A stretch of DNA of 64,000 nt from Paenibacillus radicis (ex Gao et al. 2016) (GCF_014641555.1 NZ_BMHY01000001.1:1027678-1091677); one strand, 5' to 3'. Positions 26,103 to 34,943 are shown, numbered from the stretch's first letter. Notes: generated by a model from the letters alone, not told the origin. Made by a program: numbers and translations.

Positions 26103-26171
26103 ATGCCAAGAAAGAAGATGAAGATAAAGGCTACCCCACAGCTGCGGACGAAAGCAGCTGCGAGAGGATAA
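26103..26171 (+). CDS. Possible 22-residue basic microprotein or leader peptide
   Basis: An ATG at 26103 opens a 22-codon frame rich in Lys and Arg (MPRKKMKIKATPQ...), ending 20 bases before the dehydrogenase start. AAAGGTGG lies at a good distance ahead. However, if the TATAAT at 26081 is the promoter, part of that site would be upstream of the transcript start. It could be a leader peptide, a real microprotein, or chance. Confidence 0.3.
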   Translation: MPRKKMKIKATPQLRTKAAARG

Positions 26172-26191
26172 AGCCAAACAAGGAGAGAACT

Positions 26192-27067
26192 ATGTCAATT
26201 AAAAAAGTTGGAGTAATCGGTGCCGGCACAATGGGCCAAGGCATTGCCGAGATGCTCGCGTCAAACGGGTTGGATGTTTACCTGATCGAAATATCATCCG
26301 AACGATTAATATACGGCAAGGAAATGATCGAACTTAGCTTGGACAAGCAGATCGAGAAATGGGCGCTCACACAAGCGGAGAAAAAGTCCATCTTCAATCG
26401 TATTCAGTTTGGCGAAAGCTACGACGGCTTAAAGGATTGCGAGCTGGTTATTGAGACAATTACAGAAGACTTGGACAGCAAAAAAGCGGTATTTGAGCAG
26501 CTTGACCGCATTTGTGGTCCTGACGTCATTCTGGCCAGCAATACGTCAACGCTCAGTTTGACGGAGCTCGCAAGCGTAGCCAGCCGTCCGGAACGGGTCA
26601 TTGGCTTGCATTTCATATATCCGGTATTCAAGATCAATATGGTTGAGATTGTACGTGGATTGAAAACTTCCGAGGATACGTTTGCCCGTACGAAGTTTTT
26701 TGTAGAGAACGTTATTAACAAAAAAGGTGTTATGGTATTTGAGTCACCAGGTTTCGTCACCTCCAGACTAATCTGCCTTTTCATCAACGAAGCGCTTCAC
26801 GTTCTTGAAGAAGGGGTTGCCTCAGCAGAGGATATCGACAGTGCAATGCGCATCGGTTATTCATTCCAGCACGGACCTTTCGAAATGGCTGACCGTTTCG
26901 GCCTTGATTCGGTGCTGGCAGCGCTTGAGCGCATGTTCCGCGAATACGGCGAGCTGAAATATCGTCCGTCCATCGTGTTGAAAAAGATGGTCCGCGCAGG
27001 CCACTTAGGCGCTAAATCAGGCGTAGGCTTTTTTAAATACGATAAGGATGGAGACCGACTGCTATGA
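26192..27067 (+). CDS. 3-hydroxyacyl-CoA (3-hydroxybutyryl-CoA) dehydrogenase
   Basis: This 291-residue NAD-dependent dehydrogenase oxidises 3-hydroxyacyl-CoA or runs in reverse. It has the Rossmann motif GVIGAGTMGQGIAEMLASNG, the NTSTLSLTELA block, and a HAD C-terminal domain with HGPFEMADRFGLDSVL. The usual catalytic-region pattern HFFNPVPxMxLVE is changed to HFIYPVFKINMVEIV, so substrate range may differ from the classical Hbd. The ribosome binding site is AAGGAGAG. Its stop overlaps the ackA start. Confidence 0.88.
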   Translation: MSIKKVGVIGAGTMGQGIAEMLASNGLDVYLIEISSERLIYGKEMIELSLDKQIEKWALTQAEKKSIFNRIQFGESYDGLKDCELVIETITEDLDSKKAVFEQLDRICGPDVILASNTSTLSLTELASVASRPERVIGLHFIYPVFKINMVEIVRGLKTSEDTFARTKFFVENVINKKGVMVFESPGFVTSRLICLFINEALHVLEEGVASAEDIDSAMRIGYSFQHGPFEMADRFGLDSVLAALERMFREYGELKYRPSIVLKKMVRAGHLGAKSGVGFFKYDKDGDRLL

Positions 27068-28272
27068 TGAAAGTACTTGTAATTAATGCCGGGAGCTCCT
27101 CGTTAAAATATCAGCTTTACAATATGGAAGATGAATCGGTGCTGGCAAGCGGCCGCGTTGAGCGGATCGGCATGGACTCTTCGATCGTGACTCATGAGCC
27201 TGTTGATAAGCCAGAAGTACGCACGGTCGATGAAATATTGGACCATGTCTCAGCGGTTAAAAAGGTGCTGGCTGCGCTTATGCATCCGGAATACGGCGCA
27301 CTCAAATCGATGGACGAGATTCAGGCTGTAGGCCATCGTGTTGTACACGGAGGCGAAGTGTTCAAATCCTCCGTACTCGTTACGAATGAAGTGAAGCTGG
27401 AAATCCGCAATCTGTTCGATTTGGCGCCGCTTCACAATCCCGCTCATATGATGGGGATTTTGGCAGTGGAGACGAATATGCCGAACATCCCGCAGGTCGT
27501 CGTATTCGATACGGCCTTCCATCAGACGATGCCGGAAACTTCTTATTTGTATCCGATTCCGAAGGTGCTGTATCGCCGTCATAAAGTGCGACGCTACGGC
27601 TTCCACGGCACATCACATCAATATGTAAGCGAGCAGGCTGCCGAGTTTCTGGGCGCTCCTCTTGAATCGCTCAAGATCGTATCTTGCCACATCGGCAACG
27701 GTGCAAGCTGCACGGCGATTAAAGACGGCAAATCATTTGATACGAGCATGGGCATGACACCGCTCGAAGGCTTAATGATGGGCACCCGGAGCGGTGACCT
27801 TGACCCTGCAATCGTACCTTATGTTATGAACAAGGAAGAGCTGACGCTGAACGAAGTTAACTCTATGTTGAACAAGCATAGCGGCATGCTGGCGATTTCC
27901 GGCATCAGCAGCGACATGCGAGAGGTGCAGGAAGCGATAGCGGACGGCGATCGCAACGCTAAGCTTGCTTTCGATATGTACACGTATCGCATGCGCAAAT
28001 ACATCGGTGCTTACGCTGCTGCTATGAATGGTATCGATACGCTTATTTTCACTGCGGGTGTTGGCGAAAACTCCGCTGTATTGCGTAAGGCGGTTTGTGA
28101 GGGTCTAACGTTCCTTGGACTGGAGCTGGATGAAACCCGCAATGCCGAACGGAGCAAGCATGCCCGTTATATTTCGACCGACAGCTCGCGTATTAAGGTG
28201 CTGGTCGTTCCGACGAATGAAGAGCTGCTCATCGCGCGGGACACGTACCGGATCGTGCAAGCAACAGTATAG
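27064..28272 (+). CDS. ackA: Acetate kinase
   Basis: AckA interconverts acetyl phosphate and acetate with ADP/ATP. The 402-residue protein has the ASKHA-family motifs NAGSSSLKYQLYN, VFDTAFHQTMPE, YGFHGTSHQYVS and GNGASCTAI, and the near C-terminal GVGENSAVLR. It starts at 27064 or 27067 (ATGATG), overlapping the dehydrogenase stop, so acyl-CoA metabolism and acetate production are encoded together. dnaD follows 21 bases later and may be on the same transcript. Confidence 0.97.
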   Translation: MMKVLVINAGSSSLKYQLYNMEDESVLASGRVERIGMDSSIVTHEPVDKPEVRTVDEILDHVSAVKKVLAALMHPEYGALKSMDEIQAVGHRVVHGGEVFKSSVLVTNEVKLEIRNLFDLAPLHNPAHMMGILAVETNMPNIPQVVVFDTAFHQTMPETSYLYPIPKVLYRRHKVRRYGFHGTSHQYVSEQAAEFLGAPLESLKIVSCHIGNGASCTAIKDGKSFDTSMGMTPLEGLMMGTRSGDLDPAIVPYVMNKEELTLNEVNSMLNKHSGMLAISGISSDMREVQEAIADGDRNAKLAFDMYTYRMRKYIGAYAAAMNGIDTLIFTAGVGENSAVLRKAVCEGLTFLGLELDETRNAERSKHARYISTDSSRIKVLVVPTNEELLIARDTYRIVQATV

Positions 28273-28293
28273 TTATAGAGAGGATCTGAGGAC

Positions 28294-28974
28294 ATGAGCA
28301 ATGACGATATGTGGAAAGCGTACTCGAGAGGAATGGCTGCCGTATTGAATGAAGGCGGTATTCATGTATCGGCGCTTTTGCTGCGTTCCTATCGCCAGTT
28401 GGGACTGTCCGATACGGAAGCGATGCTGCTTCTTCAACTGATGCTGTTCAGGGACAATGAAGGGATCGAATTTCCGACACCTGCCCAGCTCGCAGACCGG
28501 CTCGGCATAACGGGTCAGAAAGCGGAACAGCATTTGGGTAAATTGATGAAGGAAGGGTTTCTGGCCATCGACGATCAGATCGATTCAGATACCGGTATTC
28601 AATCCGAGCAATACAACTGGAGCGGCTGGCTGCTGAAGGCAGCCGAATGGGCTGCAGGCGAGAAGAGGGACACGAGACGGGCGGAGCGCAAGACGCCGAA
28701 GCGGTCTGTGGATCCTAAAAATCTGTTTTCCGTCTATGAACAGGAGTTCGGACGGCTGCTGTCGCCGATGGAATGCGAGACGATCAGCACTTGGCTCGAT
28801 CAGGACCGGTATTCGGATGAGCTGATTCGTTTTGCATTGAAGGAAGCGGTGTTTGCAGGGAAGCTCAACTTGCGTTATATTGACCGGATTTTATTCGAAT
28901 GGGGCCGCAATCGCGTAACGAATGTGGATGAGGCGAGAGCTTTCACCCAGAAATTCAGAGGCGGCCGCGGTTAG
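28294..28974 (+). CDS. dnaD: DNA replication initiation protein DnaD
   Basis: DnaD takes part in replication restart and initiation with DnaA, DnaB and DnaI. The 226-residue protein has the N-terminal winged-helix domain (about 15-100, ALLLRSYRQLGLSDTEAMLLL; PAQLADRLGITGQKAEQHLGKL). A charged linker and the C-terminal DnaB/DnaD domain follow (about 140-215: LFSVYEQEFGRLLSPMECETI; YIDRILFEWGRNRVTNVDEA). In B. subtilis dnaD is followed by nth; here nth lies about 19 kb downstream. Confidence 0.95.
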   Translation: MSNDDMWKAYSRGMAAVLNEGGIHVSALLLRSYRQLGLSDTEAMLLLQLMLFRDNEGIEFPTPAQLADRLGITGQKAEQHLGKLMKEGFLAIDDQIDSDTGIQSEQYNWSGWLLKAAEWAAGEKRDTRRAERKTPKRSVDPKNLFSVYEQEFGRLLSPMECETISTWLDQDRYSDELIRFALKEAVFAGKLNLRYIDRILFEWGRNRVTNVDEARAFTQKFRGGRG

Positions 28975-29002
28975 TCCGAATAAACCGAAACATAGAAACA
29001 TA

Positions 29003-29034
29003 GTAAAGCCCTAGCCTAACGGCTAGGGCTTTAC
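29003..29034. terminator. Bidirectional terminator between dnaD and the MerR fusion gene
   Basis: GTAAAGCCCTAGCC (29003-29016) and GGCTAGGGCTTTAC (29021-29034) are perfectly complementary around the loop TAAC. The A/T-rich ends serve both strands. The right arm overlaps the stop codon of the minus-strand gene. Confidence 0.8.
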
Positions 29035-30009
29035 TGCGTATAGCAGCATGAGGCTGCCATCCAGTGCTTCCGTAACGATGGAGTAGTTATGGTCTTCCAG
29101 CCAGCGGCAGAGAGGGGAGACCGTGTCTTGGCGGTCGGTGATGGCTAGCCTCCCTGCGGGCAGCAGGACGCGATCCGCTTCCATAAGTGCAAGCAGCTGC
29201 TGATTGGGCTCCAAGTGACGGAAAGCGAAGCTGGAGGCGATGAAACGATAAGAGGGACCAGAGACGGGAAGCGCGAGCAAATTGCCTAACCGGGGCTCTA
29301 CTGCAGGCAGTCTCGCTCGAAGTACAGCGAGCATCTCCTGTGACTGCTCCACAGCGGTTACAGTGGCACCCTGAGCGGCTAGAAGCGCTGTCAGGTTTCC
29401 AGTACCCGCCCCTAGCTCCAAACCTGGCTCCTGCGGTCTGGGATCGAGCCATTCGACAGTCTGGAGCAATGCGCTTTCGTATTGCTCTTGGGTAAGCTCG
29501 CTGGCCAGTGCTGCAATAGGAGCGTCTTGGCCGTGAATGAGAGCCAGCTCGTCATAATGCCATCGATCGCTCCAAGTCATCCGCTCGATTCGGGATTGTT
29601 TGAGCTGCATCGCATTCGCCTCAGCGGTTTGGAGCCCAGGGGAGGCTTGCTGGGTTCGCCAGACTGCTATCGCCCTGTCCAACGCCTGCAACCGCCGTCC
29701 TTGCTCGGTCCATTCGGCATACAACTCGGCTCGCACTTCATCCGCTTGCCTGATAAAGCTGTCTTTGCCCGCTGGGGCAGTACGCTCCACGTCCACAGCC
29801 AAGGCGGCTAGTACTTTGCCGACGGCCGTTAAGGGAAGGCCAAGCTCTCTAAGCGCAATGATCCAGCGCAACTGAGTGATGTTATCCTCGCTATAATCGC
29901 GATAGCCGTTTTCTTCTTCTTTTCTAGGCTTCAGCAGCCCTTTCTCTTCGTAAAAGCGCAATGCGCGGGGCGTGACGCCAAGCTGTTTTGCCGCTTCATG
30001 TACTTTCAT
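29023..30009 (-). CDS. MerR-family regulator fused to a SAM-dependent methyltransferase
   Basis: This 328-residue protein begins with a MerR DNA-binding domain (residues 1-70: HEAAKQLGVTPRALRFYEEKGLL). A helical linker (about 75-150) leads into a class I methyltransferase fold (about 155-325). There, LELGAGTGNLTALLAAQG is the SAM-binding motif I, followed by VTAVEQSQEML and FIASSFAFRHLEP. Most MerR proteins have a small ligand- or metal-binding C-terminal part instead. It stands alone between two terminators. Its target and methyl acceptor are unknown. Confidence 0.88.
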   Translation of the reverse strand: MKVHEAAKQLGVTPRALRFYEEKGLLKPRKEEENGYRDYSEDNITQLRWIIALRELGLPLTAVGKVLAALAVDVERTAPAGKDSFIRQADEVRAELYAEWTEQGRRLQALDRAIAVWRTQQASPGLQTAEANAMQLKQSRIERMTWSDRWHYDELALIHGQDAPIAALASELTQEQYESALLQTVEWLDPRPQEPGLELGAGTGNLTALLAAQGATVTAVEQSQEMLAVLRARLPAVEPRLGNLLALPVSGPSYRFIASSFAFRHLEPNQQLLALMEADRVLLPAGRLAITDRQDTVSPLCRWLEDHNYSIVTEALDGSLMLLYAVKP

Positions 30010-30116
30010 TCCAGCTCACCGCCTTTTCATCCTTCACTATATACATTAACGCAGCGTCAAGGTCAATGTTTGAATGATTTGATTGGAGGGAGTGCTGCCT
30101 CACAAAGAACGAAATC

Positions 30117-30146
30117 GGCCCCTAACGCAAAGAGCGGTAGGGGCCG
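30117..30146 (-). terminator. Hairpin terminator after mtnB
   Basis: CGGCCCCTA (30117-30125) pairs with TAGGGGCCG (30138-30146), with CGC/GCG extending the stem inward. It lies just beyond the mtnB stop. The T-run on the minus strand is poor (ATTTCGTTC), while the plus strand has T5 a few bases on, so it may act in both directions. Confidence 0.5.
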
Positions 30147-30154
30147 TGCCGTTT

Positions 30155-30805
30155 TTATTTTTTACCGTTCAGAAGCTCCCAGCGGTATACATATTCAAAG
30201 AGGAACTCAAACGATTCCAAGTGGCGTTTCGCTTCGAATGCATTGGCGCCCCAAGCATAAATGCCATGATTGCGGAGAAGAATGCCGGGAATTTTCGGAT
30301 CGAGCCGTTCGGTTACTTCCGGAACGATTCGCGGAATTTCTGCGAAGTTGGAAACAATCGGAATATCGATTTGCACGTCCTCTTCCCAGATGTTTAACCC
30401 TTTAATGAGCTCCACCGCTTTAACCGGAACGGCTTTGCGATCCCAGAACCACTCGGAGACGATGCTATTATAGATGGAATGAATGTGGAAAATAGCTCCC
30501 GCACCCGTCAAACGGTAAATTTCTGTATGGATCAGTGTTTCGGCGGAAGGGCGCAGCGTTGTCGCTTCAACGGGCTTGCCGTCTTGATCAACGATCAAAT
30601 AGTCTTCCGGAGTATGGACCGTCTTGTCCTTGCCGCTGGCCGTAACGGCGAATTGAAAATCATTGGCGGCATAGTCGCCAACGCGAACGGACAGATTGCC
30701 GCTTGTACCGGGAAACCAGCCGCGTGAAGCGAATAATTCCTTCACTTCCCGCAGTTCCGCGAATGCTTGTTGTTTCTGTTCCAAAGTTACGTTTTGATAA
30801 GCCAT
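30155..30805 (-). CDS. mtnB: Methylthioribulose-1-phosphate dehydratase
   Basis: MtnB dehydrates 5-methylthioribulose-1-phosphate to the diketo compound used by MtnW in methionine salvage. The 216-residue protein is of the class II aldolase/adducin fold. It has the GTSGNLSVRV motif, the zinc histidines of FHIHSIYNS, the IPIVSNFAEIPRIVPEV block and RNHGIYAWGANAFEAKRHLE. It is the last gene of the minus-strand pro-mtn run, separated from mtnX by about 70 bases holding a small hairpin. Confidence 0.95.
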   Translation of the reverse strand: MAYQNVTLEQKQQAFAELREVKELFASRGWFPGTSGNLSVRVGDYAANDFQFAVTASGKDKTVHTPEDYLIVDQDGKPVEATTLRPSAETLIHTEIYRLTGAGAIFHIHSIYNSIVSEWFWDRKAVPVKAVELIKGLNIWEEDVQIDIPIVSNFAEIPRIVPEVTERLDPKIPGILLRNHGIYAWGANAFEAKRHLESFEFLFEYVYRWELLNGKK

Positions 30806-30847
30806 GCTAGAGTTACCGTCCTTCCTGAAATCGAACGCTATGTGTAT

Positions 30848-30868
30848 GCCTCTCTGTGGAAGAGAGGC
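30848..30868 (-). other. Small hairpin between mtnX and mtnB
   Basis: GCCTCTC and GAGAGGC pair around a seven-base loop in the 69-base gap. There is no T-run. It may be an RNA processing or stability element that sets mtnB levels. Confidence 0.35.
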
Positions 30869-30874
30869 GGATCG

Positions 30875-31546
30875 TTAGGCTAGCTTTAATTGCTTGATAA
30901 TATCGTGGAAATCTTGAAATTCGAAATGCGGCAAGCCAAGCTCGCGGCATTTCTCGGTTAGAATGGAGCGGGAGAACACCGTATCTGCCAGCTTAGCTCC
31001 TTCAAAATCGGTCACGCTGTCTCCGATGAGAATCCGCTCGTATTCGTTAGCCGGGAAGCGGCGCATAATCGTCGTCTTGCACATGCCGCAATCATTGGTG
31101 CAGTGACCGTCGCAAGGATGCGGCCATGTAATTTCGATCTGCTCGCCGCTAAAGTCGCTGCCATTGCAATAAATATGATCTTGCGGAATGCCGAACGGCT
31201 CCAAAATCGGATAAACGAAAAATTCGATACCGCCGCTCGTTACGTAAAATTCAATATCGGCTTCCTTGCAGTAAGCAAGCAGATCAGCGAAGCCTTCGCG
31301 GATTTTGGCATTCGTAATGCCAAATTCGACAACTTCCTTCTGCATCAAAGAGGGCAGGAGCCGGAACATTTGCCCTACGCCGTCACGGATAGAAATCTCT
31401 TGCCCGATGACCTTGTTCGCAATCGCTTCCCAACCCGGCGGGTTAAAGTGGCGGATGATGGCTACGATATTGTCGTTCACCGTAATCGTACCGTCAAAGT
31501 CGCAAAAGATGATGCGTTTCTTAGTTGTATTGGATGATGATGTCAT
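30875..31546 (-). CDS. mtnX: 2-hydroxy-3-keto-5-methylthiopentenyl-1-phosphate phosphatase
   Basis: MtnX removes the phosphate from the enolase product in methionine salvage. The 223-residue HAD-superfamily protein has the nucleophile motif FCDFDGTIT near the start, and ILIGDSVTDFEGAKLAD as the distal acidic motif. A cysteine-rich DGHCTNDCGMCKT insert is typical of the family and probably binds metal. The start at 31546 overlaps the last base of the mtnW stop (TAATG) with GGGGAG ahead; an in-frame start at 31564 is less likely. Confidence 0.95.
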   Translation of the reverse strand: MTSSSNTTKKRIIFCDFDGTITVNDNIVAIIRHFNPPGWEAIANKVIGQEISIRDGVGQMFRLLPSLMQKEVVEFGITNAKIREGFADLLAYCKEADIEFYVTSGGIEFFVYPILEPFGIPQDHIYCNGSDFSGEQIEITWPHPCDGHCTNDCGMCKTTIMRRFPANEYERILIGDSVTDFEGAKLADTVFSRSILTEKCRELGLPHFEFQDFHDIIKQLKLA

Positions 31547-32766
31547 TATTCTTTTACTCCCCATGCGTCAATTGCCGCCTGCAGCGGCTCATTGCCAGGC
31601 TTTGCTGCCGCCTCGCGCAGCGGTGTGCCGTTAAGTGAAGCGTCGATAGCGATGCGGAACGCTTGTCCGCCCGCTGCTGTGCCCATCGGATGGCCATGAA
31701 TGCCGCCGCCGGCGTTCACAACGACGTCGGTGCCGAAGTCACGTAGAATAAGCGGGACGAGTCCCGGATGAATGCCAGCCGACGGAACAGGGAAGCTGGT
31801 ACGCAGCTTGTCCGATGGCGCCAGCAAAGCGTCTTTGACTGCCAGGTTCTCTTCCTTCGGCATCACGACCGAGCCGTAAGGAGAAGGGAACAGAACGAGA
31901 TCGGCGCCAGCCAGCCGCATCAGCTTACCAAGCAGCACCGATGCGCCAATGCCGTAATGCGGCGACGGGTAGAAAGCGCCCGCCATAGCCGGATGTGCAG
32001 CGATCGGAACGTTGATGGAGCTGTCTTTGCTCAGCTCATGCAGCACATCGTAGCCGTAGGCCAGCACGTTGAACAACAAGGCGTTGGCACCGGCGTTGAT
32101 CGCTTTGCGGGCATTGTCAGCGAGCTGTGAGGTTGGCCCTGTCAGGTTGACGGCATAAAGCAGCTTCTGTCCCGTTTCCTGCTGCGCACGTCTTGCAGCC
32201 GCCATACAGACTTCAACGCGTTTCTCCAGGGGAGTCAGCGGGTTTTCGAACAAAATTTCATCGTCTTTAATCAAATCCACGCCACCGAGCGCCTGTTTGA
32301 AAAATTGATCCTCCAAGTTAGCCAGATCATGGCCGACTACCGATTTGAAAATGCTCATCAGGAGCGGGCGGTCATGAATGCCTAATGCATCGCGGACCCC
32401 CTGCAAGCCAAATGTCGGGCCCGGGAATGCCGATTGGAATTGCTCCGAGACGTCCAGGTCGATGAGCTTGATCTTACCGTCCATAGACAGCTTGCCGAAT
32501 ATCGTGACGAGCAGCGCGGGGATATCCCGGCTAAAGTTAATGTCGGGGTAAGCGATCCGAATATCCGCATAACGATCACCGCCAGCCAGTTCATGAACAT
32601 CAACTGACAACACTTTACCCAAGTGTTTTTCCATATCCGCTTTGCGGGCTTCCGGCAAATCTGTCCAGCTGCCGACTGTTAAGCCAACGGCAATGGATTG
32701 CGCTTTTTTATGAAAATCCGCTTTGTCATCGTAGCTGCGGTAGGTAGCAATACAGACTTGACTCAT
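31546..32766 (-). CDS. mtnW: 2,3-diketo-5-methylthiopentyl-1-phosphate enolase (RuBisCO-like protein)
   Basis: MtnW is the RuBisCO-like enolase of methionine salvage. The 406-residue protein keeps the large-subunit fold, with the carbamylatable lysine and metal ligands in GGVDLIKDDEIL. The later barrel loops are also recognisable (PIAAHPAMAGAFYPSPHYG; VVNAGGGIHGHPMGTAAGG). It lacks residues needed for CO2 fixation, as in B. subtilis MtnW. Its ATG overlaps the proC stop by four bases, joining it to the proline genes. Confidence 0.97.
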   Translation of the reverse strand: MSQVCIATYRSYDDKADFHKKAQSIAVGLTVGSWTDLPEARKADMEKHLGKVLSVDVHELAGGDRYADIRIAYPDINFSRDIPALLVTIFGKLSMDGKIKLIDLDVSEQFQSAFPGPTFGLQGVRDALGIHDRPLLMSIFKSVVGHDLANLEDQFFKQALGGVDLIKDDEILFENPLTPLEKRVEVCMAAARRAQQETGQKLLYAVNLTGPTSQLADNARKAINAGANALLFNVLAYGYDVLHELSKDSSINVPIAAHPAMAGAFYPSPHYGIGASVLLGKLMRLAGADLVLFPSPYGSVVMPKEENLAVKDALLAPSDKLRTSFPVPSAGIHPGLVPLILRDFGTDVVVNAGGGIHGHPMGTAAGGQAFRIAIDASLNGTPLREAAAKPGNEPLQAAIDAWGVKE

Positions 32767-33644
32767 TTCATGATGCTCCTTTCGATTTCAGCACCCAATT
32801 CTGCAGCGCGTTCTGAGGAGCGGAGCATGCCTTTAATGATTGTCTCGGCTAATTGGCCGGCCGCCATCGTTTCAATGGCTGCTTGGGTGGTACCGTTGGG
32901 CGATGTGACTTTACGTCTCAGCTCCGCGGGTTCCTCTCCCGTTGTCCGGACCATTTCGGCTGCGCCAAGCACCGTTTGTACGACTAAATCTTTAGCTGCT
33001 TCCGGTGCGAGTCCAAGCTTCTCTGCGGCAGCGAGCATAGCTTCCATAAAGTAATAGACATAAGCCGGACCGCTGCCGGACACGCCAGTAATGGAATCTT
33101 GAAGCGGTTCTTCTACGACAGCAGTAATGCCCACTGATTGGAAGATGGTTTCCGCCAGCTGACGCTGTTCTTCCGACACGGTGCTGGAGAAGCTGATTCC
33201 AGTCGCACCGAGCCCAATGGTGCTGGACGTATTCGGCATCGTGCGAACGATCGGAATTTGTCTGCCGAGCAGCTTTTCAATCGATGCGATGGAGATGCCG
33301 GCAATGACGGATACGATAAGCTGCTTCTCATTGACATGAGGGCGGATGGCTTCGATGGCAGCTACAGCGTCTTTAGGCTTCATCGCCAGAAAGATGATGT
33401 CCGCTTGCTGCAAATAGTTTTCATTCGTGGAGCCTTCCAGCGTTGTAGCGATACCGTAGCGCTGCGAAAGCTCGCGCAGACGTTCTGTATTGGAACGGTT
33501 CAGCATCGAGATTTGGGAAGGGGCAGTCAAGTTTTGATTCAAAATGCCGCGCATGATGGCTTCAGCCATCGAGCCGGCTCCGTAAAAGCTAAGCTGCAGC
33601 GACTGTATTGCAGCCGCTGCGCCGTTTGTTGCTGATTCAACCAT
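32763..33644 (-). CDS. proC: Pyrroline-5-carboxylate reductase
   Basis: ProC carries out the last step of proline synthesis. The 293-residue protein has the NAD(P) motif FYGAGSMAEAIMRGIL, IRTMPNTSSTIGLGATG and the C-terminal GSGPAYVYYFMEAMLAAAEKLG with the SPNGTTQAAIE signature. A short Ala-rich N-terminal extension precedes the Rossmann fold. The start at 33644 has GGAGGT ahead and is preferred over 33659. It is the third gene of proB-proA-proC. Confidence 0.96.
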   Translation of the reverse strand: MVESATNGAAAAIQSLQLSFYGAGSMAEAIMRGILNQNLTAPSQISMLNRSNTERLRELSQRYGIATTLEGSTNENYLQQADIIFLAMKPKDAVAAIEAIRPHVNEKQLIVSVIAGISIASIEKLLGRQIPIVRTMPNTSSTIGLGATGISFSSTVSEEQRQLAETIFQSVGITAVVEEPLQDSITGVSGSGPAYVYYFMEAMLAAAEKLGLAPEAAKDLVVQTVLGAAEMVRTTGEEPAELRRKVTSPNGTTQAAIETMAAGQLAETIIKGMLRSSERAAELGAEIERSIMK

Positions 33645-33692
33645 AGTGGCAACCTCCATCTGTTTTATTCATGTCTGTATGTTCGTATAAAG

Positions 33693-34943
33693 TTAACCGC
33701 GAATTTGTCCGTGTCCGTAAATGCGGTATTTGGTTGAAGTAAGAGCAGGCAGTCCCATTGGACCCCGTGCATGAAGCTTCTGTGTGCTGATGCCGATCTC
33801 TGCGCCGAAGCCGAATTCAAAGCCATCCGTGAAGCGGGTGGAGGCGTTGTGGTATACGGCTGCCGCATCGACTTCCTCAAGGAAGCGTTCGGCGTTTTTC
33901 ACATCTTCAGTAACAATACATTCAGAGTGCTTCGTACCGTACTTGCGGATATGATCAAGCGCTTCGTCCAGATTCGAGACGATCCGGATATTCAAGATAT
34001 AGTCGCTGTATTCGGTCGCATAATCCTGCTCGGTAGCGAGTACGGCTTGCGGCAGCAGCTTCAGCGATCTAGCGTCGCCCCGAAGCTCTACTCCTGCTGC
34101 CGTAAATTTATCAGCAAGCTGGACGAGGTAACGCTCGGCAAATGCTTCATGAAGAATAAGCGTCTCCATGGAGTTGCAGACAGAAGGGCGTTGTACCTTT
34201 GCATTGAAAGCGATATTGGCCGTCATCTCGTAATCAGCGCTGCTATCGGCATAGGTATGGCAGATGCCCGCACCCGTCTCGATGACAGGGACAGTCGCAT
34301 TGTCGACAACGTTGCGGATCAGCGAAGCGCCTCCGCGTGGAATAACGACGTCAAGCAAGCCGTTGAGCTTCAGCATCTCATTGACCGAAGCGCGGTCGGA
34401 ATCCTCAATTAACTGAATCGCGTCAGAAGGGAGGGCTGTGTTAGTCAATGCTTCTCGCAGCACCTTCACAATTTCGCGATTGGACTCCAGTGCTGCCGAG
34501 CCGCCGCGCAGCACAACGGTGTTGCCGGTCTTGAGACATAGGCCAACCGCGTCTACCGTAACGTTAGGACGAGCTTCATAGATCATGCCGATAACGCCAA
34601 GCGGCACTCGTTTTTTCTCGACGCGAAGTCCGTTTGGACGGTCAAATTGCTCCAGCAGCTCCCCGACTGGGTCTGGAAGCTCCACCACTTCCCGCAATCC
34701 GTCTGCAATAGCGGCTACCCGCTGTTCATTCAAGGCAAGGCGGTCGAGCAGGGAAGAGCTTGTGCCTTGTTCTTTGCCTCTTTGAAGGTCCAAACCATTT
34801 GCTTCAATAATGGAAGCCTGATTGGCTACCAAAGCATCGGCCATTGCATTCAGCGCGGCATTTTTTTGTTCCGTTGTCGCTTTGTTCATGAGTCCCGTCG
34901 CATTTTGGGCCAACGTCGCTTTTTGTCTAACTTCGCTTATCAT
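33693..34943 (-). CDS. proA: Glutamate-5-semialdehyde dehydrogenase (gamma-glutamyl phosphate reductase)
   Basis: ProA reduces gamma-glutamyl phosphate to the semialdehyde in proline synthesis. The 416-residue aldehyde-dehydrogenase-fold protein shows GMIYEARPNVTVDAVGLCLKTGN. The catalytic Cys is in the VQRPSVCNSMETLILHE block, and the C-terminus has STRFTDGFEFGFGAEIGIST. GGAGG precedes the ATG. It follows proB by about 60 bases and precedes proC by about 50. Confidence 0.97.
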   Translation of the reverse strand: MISEVRQKATLAQNATGLMNKATTEQKNAALNAMADALVANQASIIEANGLDLQRGKEQGTSSSLLDRLALNEQRVAAIADGLREVVELPDPVGELLEQFDRPNGLRVEKKRVPLGVIGMIYEARPNVTVDAVGLCLKTGNTVVLRGGSAALESNREIVKVLREALTNTALPSDAIQLIEDSDRASVNEMLKLNGLLDVVIPRGGASLIRNVVDNATVPVIETGAGICHTYADSSADYEMTANIAFNAKVQRPSVCNSMETLILHEAFAERYLVQLADKFTAAGVELRGDARSLKLLPQAVLATEQDYATEYSDYILNIRIVSNLDEALDHIRKYGTKHSECIVTEDVKNAERFLEEVDAAAVYHNASTRFTDGFEFGFGAEIGISTQKLHARGPMGLPALTSTKYRIYGHGQIRG

